Shown here: positions 50,791-59,161 of the stretch, piece by piece
Numbering within the stretch: position 1 is the first letter of the stretch
Layout of the letters: every line of letters starts with the position of its first letter
The notes under the pieces: model-generated
Told to the model about the DNA's origin: nothing
What the model saw: the letters and a program-made list of their open reading frames with translations, nothing else
Database searches by the model: none
Translations under genes and position numbers: made by a program
Assembly: GCA_038046785.1 (NCBI GenBank)
Contig: JBBSVM010000009.1
Location: 1 to 64,000, forward strand
DNA from: JAHFTW01 sp038046785
GTDB lineage: Archaea; Thermoplasmatota; E2; JACPAO01; JAHFTW01
Length of the DNA stretch: 64,000 bases
Direction: 5' to 3'

Positions 50791-51234
50791 TCAAGCGTAG
50801 CTCGGGTCGGTGTCGGTCGGTTGGCTGGAGGGAAGAGGTGGAAGTTGTTCCAGGATGCGCTCCAGGAGGGCGATGAAGGCGGATTGGGCGCCGGGCCGCT
50901 TGCGCAGGATGAGGCGGCTCGGGTGGATGGGGTTGCATTCGACGCGGCCCGCCGAGAAAGCGACCGCCAGGGCGTCGGCGGCGGCCACCATGCCGATGCC
51001 TTCCTGCGCAAGGCGGTCGACGTACGGCTGGCTTGCCGCCTCGAGAAGGCCGGAGCGATCGAGGTGGGGGTTGCTGCGCAGGCGTGCCATCGCCGCGTTG
51101 AGCGGGGCAGCAAGCGACTGCTGCGCCTCCAGCGAGAGAGCGGTGGGCGCCTCCTGGAGTTGCTGGAACGCCGACTGGAAACGAAGTTCCACCGGTTCCC
51201 GCAGCCGCACCTCCCGGTCGCGCACCATCTTCAA
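50791..51234 (-). CDS. Uncharacterised soluble protein, 147 aa
   Basis: Highly helical with regularly spaced leucines (ALLERILEQLPPLPS). The start MKMVRDREVRLREPVEL is ATG 51234, 21 bases downstream of radB. No motif recognised. In the same strand run as radB and the two secreted-protein genes, which may be one transcript. Confidence 0.6.
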   Translation of the reverse strand: MKMVRDREVRLREPVELRFQSAFQQLQEAPTALSLEAQQSLAAPLNAAMARLRSNPHLDRSGLLEAASQPYVDRLAQEGIGMVAAADALAVAFSAGRVECNPIHPSRLILRKRPGAQSAFIALLERILEQLPPLPSSQPTDTDPSYA

Positions 51235-51255
51235 CCAGGCTCTGCGATGCTGTTG

Positions 51256-51936
51256 TTAAGGCTTCCCGTCCACCGTCTCCTCGAGACCGCCCGCCGCGAT
51301 GCGGAAGCGGGCGCTGCGACCTTCTTCGATGGAGCGGTGCTTCAGGATGGTGGCGCGCCGGTTGCCGTCGGGCCGCTTCTCGAACCGGACGAGCGCTTTG
51401 ACGAGGTGCTCCATGACGCGGCGCGCGAAGGGCTGCGTCGCATCTTCGCCGCCATACACCTGGCCGGTGATGAGGACCGGGACGCGCGTCTGGCGGGCGA
51501 AGCCGGTGAGGTGGTGCAGTTGTTTGTAGAGGCTGCGCGCCGCCTCCGACTCCCCCTCTGCACCTCCGTCGATGGCGAGGCGGTAATGCATGTTGATGGA
51601 GTCCACCACGACGAGCCCCAAATCGGGCACCCGTGTTGCGTTTTGCACGAGCCGCTCCTGCTCCTCGATGGTGTAGGGCGTGAAGAAGAGAACTTGGTCC
51701 ACCATGTCGGCCGACGCGTCCGGCCCGAACACCTGCGCGAGCCGCACGCTGCTGACTCCTTCAGTGTCCACGTAGGCAACGCGCCGTCCTGCCCGTACCG
51801 CTTCGCGGGCGCACTGCAGCGCCAGATTGGTCTTGCCCGAGCCGCCCTCGCCAAAGACGAGTGTGATGGCGTCCGCCTCCAGGCCGCCATCAAGGAGCAC
51901 GTCCAGGCTGGGGCAAGCGGTGGCGAGGTGCTGCAT
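51256..51936 (-). CDS. radB: RadB-type RecA-fold ATPase
   Basis: 226 residues: a RadA paralogue without the N-terminal helix-hairpin-helix. Walker A GEGGSGKTN, then VAYVDTEG, and the Walker B GLVVVDSINMHYRL; the C-terminal part has GQVYGGEDATQPFARRVMEH and VRFEKRPDGNRRATILKHR. RadB modulates RadA in homologous recombination and repair. Start ATG 51936. Confidence 0.92.
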   Translation of the reverse strand: MQHLATACPSLDVLLDGGLEADAITLVFGEGGSGKTNLALQCAREAVRAGRRVAYVDTEGVSSVRLAQVFGPDASADMVDQVLFFTPYTIEEQERLVQNATRVPDLGLVVVDSINMHYRLAIDGGAEGESEAARSLYKQLHHLTGFARQTRVPVLITGQVYGGEDATQPFARRVMEHLVKALVRFEKRPDGNRRATILKHRSIEEGRSARFRIAAGGLEETVDGKP

Positions 51937-52010
51937 CCCGACGTGGCGAGCGGGACGGTCGGCATGAAGATGCTGGACAGGCGTTGGCGTGACACGCGGC
52001 GCCGGGAACG

Positions 52011-52016
52011 CTTAAG
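52011..52016 (+). promoter_or_regulatory. TATA-like box for the LVIVD-type lipoprotein
   Basis: CTTAAG followed by CC lies 29 bases before ATG 52041, matching the element in front of the membrane oxidoreductase gene at 27901. Confidence 0.5.
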
Positions 52017-52040
52017 CCTCCGGGCGGGGACTGCCTCGCA

Positions 52041-53633
52041 ATGCGTCTCCTCGCCATCGCGTTCGCCGCCGCCTTCGTCCTGGCCGGCTGCGCCTCCACC
52101 ACGCCCGCCCCATCCAGTTCCGACGCCCTCGACCTCGCCATTGACGGCCGCGGCGCGAACGATGGACCGGACTGGGTCGAGCGCATCCTGGGCGATCATG
52201 ACGGCGACTTTGAGGCGCACCGCGACTGGACGAAGCACACCGGCCTCTCGACGCCCAACTTCATCGAGTTGGCGCACGACCCGCTCGCCATCGCCGCTTT
52301 CGAGGGCGCCTCCGCCGGCGGCTACTTCTGCGGCGGCCAGGCCTCCACCGACGACGGCCGCGCCATCACCGTCATCTCCTCCTTCGACACCTCCGTCGCT
52401 TTCGTCGTTGTGGACACCACCGACCCGCTCCACCCGATTCACCTGGGCGACTACATCCTCGACAACGCGCAGACCTACGACGTGGACATCACGCCGGATG
52501 GCAAACATGTCGCCATCGCCGCCAACGTCGGCCCGATGCAGCCCGCGCCCGGCGCGTCGGCCCTCGAGGCGAACGCCGACCTTCCCCTCCCCACCTTGGT
52601 GACGATTCAGCCCAAGTTCCGCGACGCCTGCACCGGCGAGGTGCGCCTGGCCGGCCCCGACCAGACCTACGCCGCCGGTCCCAGCACCATCCTGGTGTCG
52701 CTGGCCGACCCGACCCTGCCGACGTTCGAGGATCTGGTGCCCAACCCCATCATCGGCCCGCACAGCGTCAGCACCGCCATCGTGGACGGCACCACCTACG
52801 TCGCCGCGTCCATCACCAACCTCGCCCATCCGGCGAGCTACTACATCTTCTACGAGCTGGCCGACCTGCCGAGCGGGACGAAGCTCCAGCCCATCGGCTT
52901 CGTGGACTCCGCCATCTTTGGCGCCACCGCCGTCACGAACGGCCACGTCGATGCGGAAATCAGCAAACACCCGGTGACCGGCCAGCTCATCGCCTACCTC
53001 AGCGACTGGGACGGCGGCCTCGTCATCGTGGACCTCACCATCCCGCAGCTGCCGCAGCTCCTCTCCGCGTGGAGCGACCCCGGCCTCGATGGCGGCCAGG
53101 TGCACAGCACGCGCAGCGTCGACGGACTGCACAACGGCCGCCACTATCTCATCGTCGGACAGGAGTTCATCGCCCACCCCAGCAACCGCCCCTCCGGGTG
53201 GGTGTACATCCTCGACGACACCGACCCGCGCAACGTCTTCGAGGTTGGGCGCTGGACGCTGCCCATCGATGTCGAGGCCGACTGGATGGGCATCGAACTC
53301 TACTCGACGCACTACTTCCGCCTGCTCGGCGACACCCTCTTCGTCGCCATGTACCACGGCGGCATCTGGGCCGTCAAACTCGACTTCGAGACCCCCGAGA
53401 ACATGAAGCTCCCGCCGTCGGTGGGCGCCTTCGTCCCCGACCGCAACGCTCCGACCGGCCGCGCCGCGACTGGCACCTACGACTTCGCCCCCTTCGTCCT
53501 CGACATCTTCCCCTACCCCGACGGCACCCTCGTCATCTACGACGGCCTCTCGGGCGTCTACGTCGTGAAATACGACCCATCACGCGACATGGCGCCGCCC
53601 GCACCGTGGCCGGCGGAAGGCCGCCAACTCTGA
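52041..53633 (+). CDS. Large secreted lipoprotein, beta-propeller type
   Basis: 530 residues. Lipobox at LLAIAFAAAFVLAGC, then repeated strand patterns of the LVIVD type (AFVVVDTTDPLHPIHLGDYI, GLVIVDLTIPQLPQLLSAWS, GVYVVKYDPS), giving a propeller. Regular histidines (HDPLAIAAFE, VHSTRSVDGLHNGRHYLIVG) could bind metal. No enzyme assignment. Convergent with the DprA-like gene, which has very different base composition. Confidence 0.75.
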   Translation: MRLLAIAFAAAFVLAGCASTTPAPSSSDALDLAIDGRGANDGPDWVERILGDHDGDFEAHRDWTKHTGLSTPNFIELAHDPLAIAAFEGASAGGYFCGGQASTDDGRAITVISSFDTSVAFVVVDTTDPLHPIHLGDYILDNAQTYDVDITPDGKHVAIAANVGPMQPAPGASALEANADLPLPTLVTIQPKFRDACTGEVRLAGPDQTYAAGPSTILVSLADPTLPTFEDLVPNPIIGPHSVSTAIVDGTTYVAASITNLAHPASYYIFYELADLPSGTKLQPIGFVDSAIFGATAVTNGHVDAEISKHPVTGQLIAYLSDWDGGLVIVDLTIPQLPQLLSAWSDPGLDGGQVHSTRSVDGLHNGRHYLIVGQEFIAHPSNRPSGWVYILDDTDPRNVFEVGRWTLPIDVEADWMGIELYSTHYFRLLGDTLFVAMYHGGIWAVKLDFETPENMKLPPSVGAFVPDRNAPTGRAATGTYDFAPFVLDIFPYPDGTLVIYDGLSGVYVVKYDPSRDMAPPAPWPAEGRQL

Positions 53634-53647
53634 GAATAGAGTATTTG

Positions 53648-54532
53648 CTAGTCCAATTGTGGCACGGCCCACAGTTCATTTGCCGTTGGCACTAACCTCG
53701 CTTTCGGACTAAGGTGGTACGAGAGTCCCGTTGCCATTTCAGTAGCAAACCCTTGTTCCGCTCCACCCTGGTACACGATAGATGGGCGTCCCTGTCGGCG
53801 CGCCCACTGAAGCTGATTGATTGTTCCCCCCGTTGCCTTCGTTGCCGGGACAATAACTAGCCGTGCAATTCCACTAATGATGCGATTTCGTCTTAGAAAC
53901 GAAGATTTGTTTACCGAAACGGCGGCAGTAGTCTCTCCGACAAGGATGCCTGTCTTGGAAACTTGCCGAAACTCTGCTTCACATTCGAGAGGTGTCCAAT
54001 ACAAGGGACTTCCCGGTAATATTCCAATCACGCACCCTCCCGCGAAACTGGCAGAGCGTGCTGCGATCTGATCGGTTCCTCTGGCCATTCCAGTAATGAC
54101 CGGCACGGCCATTGCAGAAAGCCACGATGCCACAGTGCTGGCTGCTTCTTGCCCCGCCACGGAAGGTTCCCTTGAACCCACAACTGCAACGCCCGTGGTA
54201 AGTCTCTGAACATCGCCTGCCACATGGAGAATGGGGGGCGGCACGGGAATGGAACGGAGTTGCGGTGGATAGATGCGACTTGTGATAGGTACAGAGACCA
54301 CGCCTTTACTGCTCATCACGCTCAGCGACTCCTGAGTTTTCTTGTACTGAACCTTCCAGTCGGCCCTTAGTTCTAGCCTGCCCAACCATTCCTCAAGCGG
54401 AGGGGCGAACGCGATGTCCGCAGCCCAAGTAGGGGGGGTTAGACTCTCATCTCGAGGTCCGAAACGCTCCCAGTGAGCCGCCAGCAAGTCCGCAGCCGTT
54501 GCCAGACGGGCAACCGCCTCGGAATCAGTCAC
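53648..54532 (-). CDS. DprA/Smf-like protein of a lower-GC gene pair
   Basis: 294 residues from GTG 54532. The DprA Rossmann core spans about 115-255: VAVVGSREPS, GMARGTDQIA (148-157), VIGILPGS, SFLRRNRIISGIARLVIVPA, then TGGTINQLQWARRQGR. Classical DprA has SGSL-type residues at the last position; TGGT differs. The N-terminal ~110 residues are not the usual HhH/SAM part. The gene overlaps the ComF-like gene by eight bases, uses A/T-ending codons freely, and is unlike neighbours. Its job could be DNA uptake, as in bacteria, or defence, given SLOG relatives. Confidence 0.85.
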   Translation of the reverse strand: MTDSEAVARLATAADLLAAHWERFGPRDESLTPPTWAADIAFAPPLEEWLGRLELRADWKVQYKKTQESLSVMSSKGVVSVPITSRIYPPQLRSIPVPPPILHVAGDVQRLTTGVAVVGSREPSVAGQEAASTVASWLSAMAVPVITGMARGTDQIAARSASFAGGCVIGILPGSPLYWTPLECEAEFRQVSKTGILVGETTAAVSVNKSSFLRRNRIISGIARLVIVPATKATGGTINQLQWARRQGRPSIVYQGGAEQGFATEMATGLSYHLSPKARLVPTANELWAVPQLD

Positions 54533-55235
54533 AGTACCCCTCTAGGTTGTGCTTATCTGTATATCTTGCGAAAGTCAGCAGTCTGATATCTCCCGCACCG
54601 GCCTGACGCAGAACCATCGCAGAAGCTGCGGAAGTCACGCCTGTAGTAAGCAAGTCGTCGACCAGTAACACGTTGTGCCCAGCCAACACACCTTGAGCCT
54701 CAATACAAGCTTGATCATGGAGGTCTTCGAAACTACTCGCTGGGCGCTTTCCTGTAAGGCTCGAGCGAGGCGCCACTGCTGGGCTCCGTACAAGCATGTC
54801 AGCTAAAGGGCGCTGAAGGACTTCCGATACGCCAGCCCCAAGAGCAAATGACCTTGGAAAGGTCCTAACCTTGCTGCTTGGGCAAGGCACGATTACATCG
54901 GGCTGCCAGGAATTCCAGGGCCAATTTTTTGTCATCTCTTTGGCTGCAGCTCTCATCATTTCTACGGTGAGGCCGTGATCGTTTTTTGATGCCCTCACTA
55001 CGCCGGTACTAGGAAAATCCGGGTGCGAGTCTAGATAGACCGTCAAAGACCAAGCTGCAGCAATTCCATCGTGCCCGAACCCCACCTTGCCGGGGCAATC
55101 AATGCAATGGCCATCTATTTCGGCGAATCTTTTCTTGATTGGCTTGCTGCAGAGCCTACAGCGAAAAGCGATGACAGGAATCTTCGCTTGCCCTACCGTT
55201 ACGGTTTGCCAATTGGCCGATGCTCCTACTGGCAT
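54525..55235 (-). CDS. ComF-like phosphoribosyltransferase with zinc finger
   Basis: 236 residues. Zinc-binding cysteines CRLC (26-29) and CIDC (44-47), as at the N-terminus of ComF; PRPP-binding loop VLLVDDLLTTGVTS at about 189-202, plus VIVPCPSSK. Starts three bases after the ribonucleotide reductase stop, which suggests read-through. ComF works with DNA uptake in bacteria; here it is coupled to a DprA-like protein. Lower GC than the flanks, with mixed third positions, which supports acquisition. Confidence 0.85.
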   Translation of the reverse strand: MPVGASANWQTVTVGQAKIPVIAFRCRLCSKPIKKRFAEIDGHCIDCPGKVGFGHDGIAAAWSLTVYLDSHPDFPSTGVVRASKNDHGLTVEMMRAAAKEMTKNWPWNSWQPDVIVPCPSSKVRTFPRSFALGAGVSEVLQRPLADMLVRSPAVAPRSSLTGKRPASSFEDLHDQACIEAQGVLAGHNVLLVDDLLTTGVTSAASAMVLRQAGAGDIRLLTFARYTDKHNLEGYCD

Positions 55236-55238
55236 CGT

Positions 55239-58200
55239 TCAGCTACAGCCCATGCTGTTCCCGCAGTTGAGGCACTTGTAGCAAGCGCCGTTGCGCACCG
55301 TGGTGTGGCCGCACTGGTCGCAGTCCGGGGCGTCGCCGCCGAGGCCCGCGAGCATCGCGTTGGGGTCGTTGCCCGCCGACTTGCCAAGCTTGGCATCGAG
55401 CGACACCGTGGGGGCTGCCGCCGTGGTGGCGGGAACGAAGTCCTTGAGCGTCGTCTCGTTCTTCGGCCGGTTGCGCGCGATGGCGAGCGTCTCGAGGTAC
55501 TCGCGGCGCGTCAGGACGTAGTCGGGCGCCGTCGGGTCCGGCTTCACCGACAGGAAGTCGGTCTCGCCGAAGTACTCGTAGCGCAGCAGCTTGCCAAGCA
55601 GGTCCTGGATGCCCAGGACGTTCTTGATGTACTTGTGGTCGGTGGCGCCGGAGAGCGGCCCGTTCTCGTTGATGAGCTTCTGCGTCAGCTCGTCGAGGTT
55701 CATGCCGAGCTGCAGCAGGCGGCTGTAGTTCTTGCCGATCTCCTTGAGGAAGTTGTCCACCATGGTGCCCGACTTGCGGGCTCCCACGAAGATTTCGCAC
55801 GGGCGGCCGTCGGTGTACTCCCACACCTGGATGTCCACCTTCTCGGCGCCGCGCGCGGTGAAAATGTTCACGGTGCGCTTGAAGCCCTGGTCGTTGTCCT
55901 GCGGCGGCTTCTCGAGTTCGCCATGTTTCATGCCCGGCGCGACGGCGGGGGCGTCACTCTTTGCTTCCGCCTGCTTCTTGCTTGCCGCCGTGCTGAGCGG
56001 CTGGCTGAGCTTGCAGCCGTCGCGGTAGAGAGCGACCGCCTTGAGCTGGAGAACCCAGCCCATCTCGTAGGCGTCGCGCACGTCGGAGACTGTGACCTCG
56101 TTGGGCATGTTGATGGTCTTCGAGATGGCGCCCGACAGGAAGGGCTGCGCCGCCGCCATCATGCGGATGTGGCCGGTGTGGTGGATGAAGCGCGAACCGT
56201 CGCCGCACTTGTTGGCGCAGTCAAAGATGGCGAGATGCTCCGGCTTGACGAGGCTGCCCTCGACTGTCTGGTGCCCCTCGACGTAGGCCGCGGTGGCGGC
56301 GATGGCCTGGCTGGTGAAGCCTTTGGCCTGCATCGTCTTGGGGTTGATTTTCGGCGTGTACTCGTTGAAGGATTTCGAGGCGGCGACGGCGTCGTACGCC
56401 TCCTGGAACTCCTCCTCCGTGAACCCCTTCGCGATGAAGGTCGCCTTGGGGACGGGGGCGCCTTCGAGGGTGCCGTGGCCGATGGCGAACTTCTCGACCG
56501 CCTTGATCTCCGCTTCCGTGTAGCCGAGGAAGCGCAGAGCGGGCGGGATGCTCTGGTTGATGATCTTGAAGTAGCCGCCGCCGGCGAGCTTCTTGAACTT
56601 CACCATCGTGAAGTCGGGCTCGACGCCGGTGGTGTCGCAATCCATCAGCAAGCCGATGGTTCCGGTCGGGGCGAGGACGGTGGCCTGGGCGTTGCGCCAG
56701 CCGTGCGTCTTGCCGAGTGCCAGGGCGGCCTCCCAATCCTCCACGGCGGCGTCCCAGAGCGGAGCGTAGATGGTGAGCCGCTTGTCCTTGCTCGCCGCGA
56801 GGTCGCTCGCCGCGAAGCTGCGGATGTTGTGGCGGCGCAGGTCGACGCCCTCCATCTGCTTGAGGGGCGAACCGGTGGTGCGCAGAAGCTTGGCGGCGTC
56901 GAGGTGCATGGCGATGACTTCGGCCATGTAGTCCTGGTTCGACTTGCCCGAGGCGTCCTTGATGTGGATGCCCTTAAAGGGGCCCTGGATGGCGGCCATC
57001 TCGGCGCTGACGCGGTAGGCGTGGCCGGTGAGGATGGCGGTGAGGGCGCCAGCGATGGCGCGCCCCTCCGGCGAGTCGTACGGGTGGCCCGTCACCATCA
57101 GCAGCGTGCCGAGGTTGGCGTAGCCGAGGCCGAGCGGGCGGTAATCCTCGCTGTTCTGCGCGATGTCCTTCGTCGGGTAGCTCGAGTAGCCGACCAGGAT
57201 TTCCTGCGCCACGAAGAAGACGCGGATGGCGTGACGGTAGCTGTCGAGATCGAAGGTGCCATCCGGCTTGAGGAACTTCATCAAGTTCAGGCTCGCCAGG
57301 TTGCAGGCGGTGTCGTCAAGGAACATGTACTCCGAACAGGGGTTGGAGCCGTAGATGCGCTCCGTCGCCTTGCAGGTGTGCCAGGTGTTGATGGTGGTGT
57401 CGTACTGGGTGCCGGGGTCGGCGCAGGCCCACGCCGCGAAGGCGACCTGGTCCCAGAGCGCTTTGGCGTTGTAGGTCTTGACGACCTCGCCGGGCACCAT
57501 GCGGCTGGTGGTGTTCCACGGGCCGTTCGCCTGCACGGCCGCCATGAACTCGTCCGTGATGCGCACGGAGTTGTTTGAGTTCTGGCCAGCGACGGTGGCG
57601 TACGCCTCGCCGTTGAAGTCGGAGTCGTAGCCCTGCGCGATGAGGGCGGCGACCTTCTTCTCTTCGCGGACTTTCCAGTTGATGAAATCCTCGATCTCCG
57701 GGTGGTCCATGTCGAGGCTTACCATCTTGGCGGCGCGGCGCGTCGTGCCGCCCGATTTGGTGGCGCCAGCGCCGGCGTCGAGGACCTTGAGGAACGACAT
57801 GAGGCCGGACGAGGTCCCGCCGCCGGAGAGTTTCTCGTACTTGCTGCGCAGGCGGCTGAAGTTGCTGCCCGTGCCGGAGCCGTACTTGAAGAGGCGCGCC
57901 TCGGCTGCGAGCAGCTCGAAGATGCCTTTGCGCTCGACGAGGTTGTCCTCGACGCGCTGAATGAAGCAGGCGCTGCACTGCGGCCGGGCGTAGTTGTGCT
58001 TGATCGCCTCGACGATGCCGTCCGCGTTGGCGGCGAAGTTGCCGCCCGAGCCCTGGATGCCGTAGACGTGGTGGTGGCCGGCGTTGAACCAGACCGGGCT
58101 GTTGAAGGCGCCTTTCTGGGTGATGAGGTAGTGCTTCAGCTCCGCCTCGAACGCCTCGGCGTCGGCGGGGGTGGCGAAGTAGCCCTTCTGTTCGCCCCAC

Positions 58201-58529
58201 CAGCGGGTGCTGCTGGCGATGCGGTGGACAACCTGAGCGGCGCTGGTCTCGGAGCCAAGGACGCCGTCCTTGCCGGGAACGCCCGCCTTGCGGAAGTATT
58301 TCGAGACGATGATGTCGGTGGCGAGCTGGCTCCACTCGCGCGGCACCTCGCACTTCTCGACGGCGAAGACGACGGTGCCGTCGGGCTCCTTGATGACCGA
58401 CTTGCGCGTGGTCCAATCGACCGAGGCGAAGGCGTCCACACCGGGCTTGGTGTTGCGCCGTTCAATGGTGAGGCCGCGGCCGGCGGCGCTGGCTTGGGAA
58501 CCCTTGACGATGAGGACCTTCTCGTTCAT
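55239..58529 (-). CDS. nrdJ: Adenosylcobalamin-dependent ribonucleotide reductase (class II)
   Basis: 1,096 residues, the large B12-dependent type. Motifs: RPQCSACFIQRVEDNL (N-terminal redox cysteine region), GSGTGSNFSRLRSKYEKLSGG, NPCSEYMFLDDTACNLASLN containing the N-x-C-x-E core, LAPTGTIGLLMDCDTTGVEPD, and the C-terminal zinc-ribbon-like CDQCGHTTVRNG ... CYKCLNCGNSMGCS that re-reduces the active site. Makes deoxynucleotides. ATG 58529 with AAGGAG seven bases before. No allosteric cone can be judged from sequence by eye. Confidence 0.96.
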   Translation of the reverse strand: MNEKVLIVKGSQASAAGRGLTIERRNTKPGVDAFASVDWTTRKSVIKEPDGTVVFAVEKCEVPREWSQLATDIIVSKYFRKAGVPGKDGVLGSETSAAQVVHRIASSTRWWGEQKGYFATPADAEAFEAELKHYLITQKGAFNSPVWFNAGHHHVYGIQGSGGNFAANADGIVEAIKHNYARPQCSACFIQRVEDNLVERKGIFELLAAEARLFKYGSGTGSNFSRLRSKYEKLSGGGTSSGLMSFLKVLDAGAGATKSGGTTRRAAKMVSLDMDHPEIEDFINWKVREEKKVAALIAQGYDSDFNGEAYATVAGQNSNNSVRITDEFMAAVQANGPWNTTSRMVPGEVVKTYNAKALWDQVAFAAWACADPGTQYDTTINTWHTCKATERIYGSNPCSEYMFLDDTACNLASLNLMKFLKPDGTFDLDSYRHAIRVFFVAQEILVGYSSYPTKDIAQNSEDYRPLGLGYANLGTLLMVTGHPYDSPEGRAIAGALTAILTGHAYRVSAEMAAIQGPFKGIHIKDASGKSNQDYMAEVIAMHLDAAKLLRTTGSPLKQMEGVDLRRHNIRSFAASDLAASKDKRLTIYAPLWDAAVEDWEAALALGKTHGWRNAQATVLAPTGTIGLLMDCDTTGVEPDFTMVKFKKLAGGGYFKIINQSIPPALRFLGYTEAEIKAVEKFAIGHGTLEGAPVPKATFIAKGFTEEEFQEAYDAVAASKSFNEYTPKINPKTMQAKGFTSQAIAATAAYVEGHQTVEGSLVKPEHLAIFDCANKCGDGSRFIHHTGHIRMMAAAQPFLSGAISKTINMPNEVTVSDVRDAYEMGWVLQLKAVALYRDGCKLSQPLSTAASKKQAEAKSDAPAVAPGMKHGELEKPPQDNDQGFKRTVNIFTARGAEKVDIQVWEYTDGRPCEIFVGARKSGTMVDNFLKEIGKNYSRLLQLGMNLDELTQKLINENGPLSGATDHKYIKNVLGIQDLLGKLLRYEYFGETDFLSVKPDPTAPDYVLTRREYLETLAIARNRPKNETTLKDFVPATTAAAPTVSLDAKLGKSAGNDPNAMLAGLGGDAPDCDQCGHTTVRNGACYKCLNCGNSMGCS

Positions 58530-59161
58530 GCCGTGTCTCCTTGGTGCATCCCGTTTCTGATGTGTGTGAACTGAACCCGCACCCGATGTCCGGGCGGGGT
58601 GGCTGGTGGTCGGGGGCGCCGGCCAGAGCGCCCGTCATCCCGGTGCATCCCGACCTCGAAGGAGCGCTTCGAGGCGAAGGTCGCAGGAGGTCCCATGATC
58701 CCCTGCAGCCCCCATCCCATCCTGGTGCTGCCAGGACCCTCGGCCGCATCCCGGCCGGGACCGCACCAGACTCCCGGGGGTTTATGCCCGGTTTGATTAC
58801 AATGGGGCGAACCGGTCGAGTGACCTTGCCTATTTCCCCATTTACGTGAAACGATGTTTGATAACATTCCCTTTGGGAAACTCCAACGGAAGTGTTGGGG
58901 GGTGAAATGATGGGCAGAACTGTTCATTCTTGCTCATCTGCTGGTTGCCAGGCTCGCCATCTCTTTTTCCCTCTGGGCCGAAACCACGCCCAGCCGCCAC
59001 TCTGCGACCCGAAGCGGGGAGGTCGGGTGGGAGACCCACGGGACACGGTGCACCGTCGGGATCGCTTTGCGCGACGCGGCGAAATCTCCGGCGAGGTGAC
59101 CCGCCCGGGCGAAACCTGGCCCCGGGAGAAACCTGAAGCGCCACGCGGCGTCCCCCGCGGC
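58530..59161. other. Long intergenic region between nrdJ and the amidohydrolase gene
   Basis: About 630 bases with no convincing gene. In the nrdJ leader (minus strand) the 11-base word CGGGATGCACC occurs twice, at 58543-58553 and 58642-58652, and shorter versions appear nearby. A TATA-like CATAAAC occurs near 58783. I found no B12-box, so a cobalamin riboswitch is not supported. The right half is AT-richer near 58850-58975 and then GC-rich with repeats of GAAACCTG. Confidence 0.5.

Noticed and set aside
58530..58880. Cobalamin riboswitch before nrdJ
   Set aside because: No B12-box or its flanking conserved segments seen on the minus strand; GGGACCTCCTGCGACC is only a weak resemblance.
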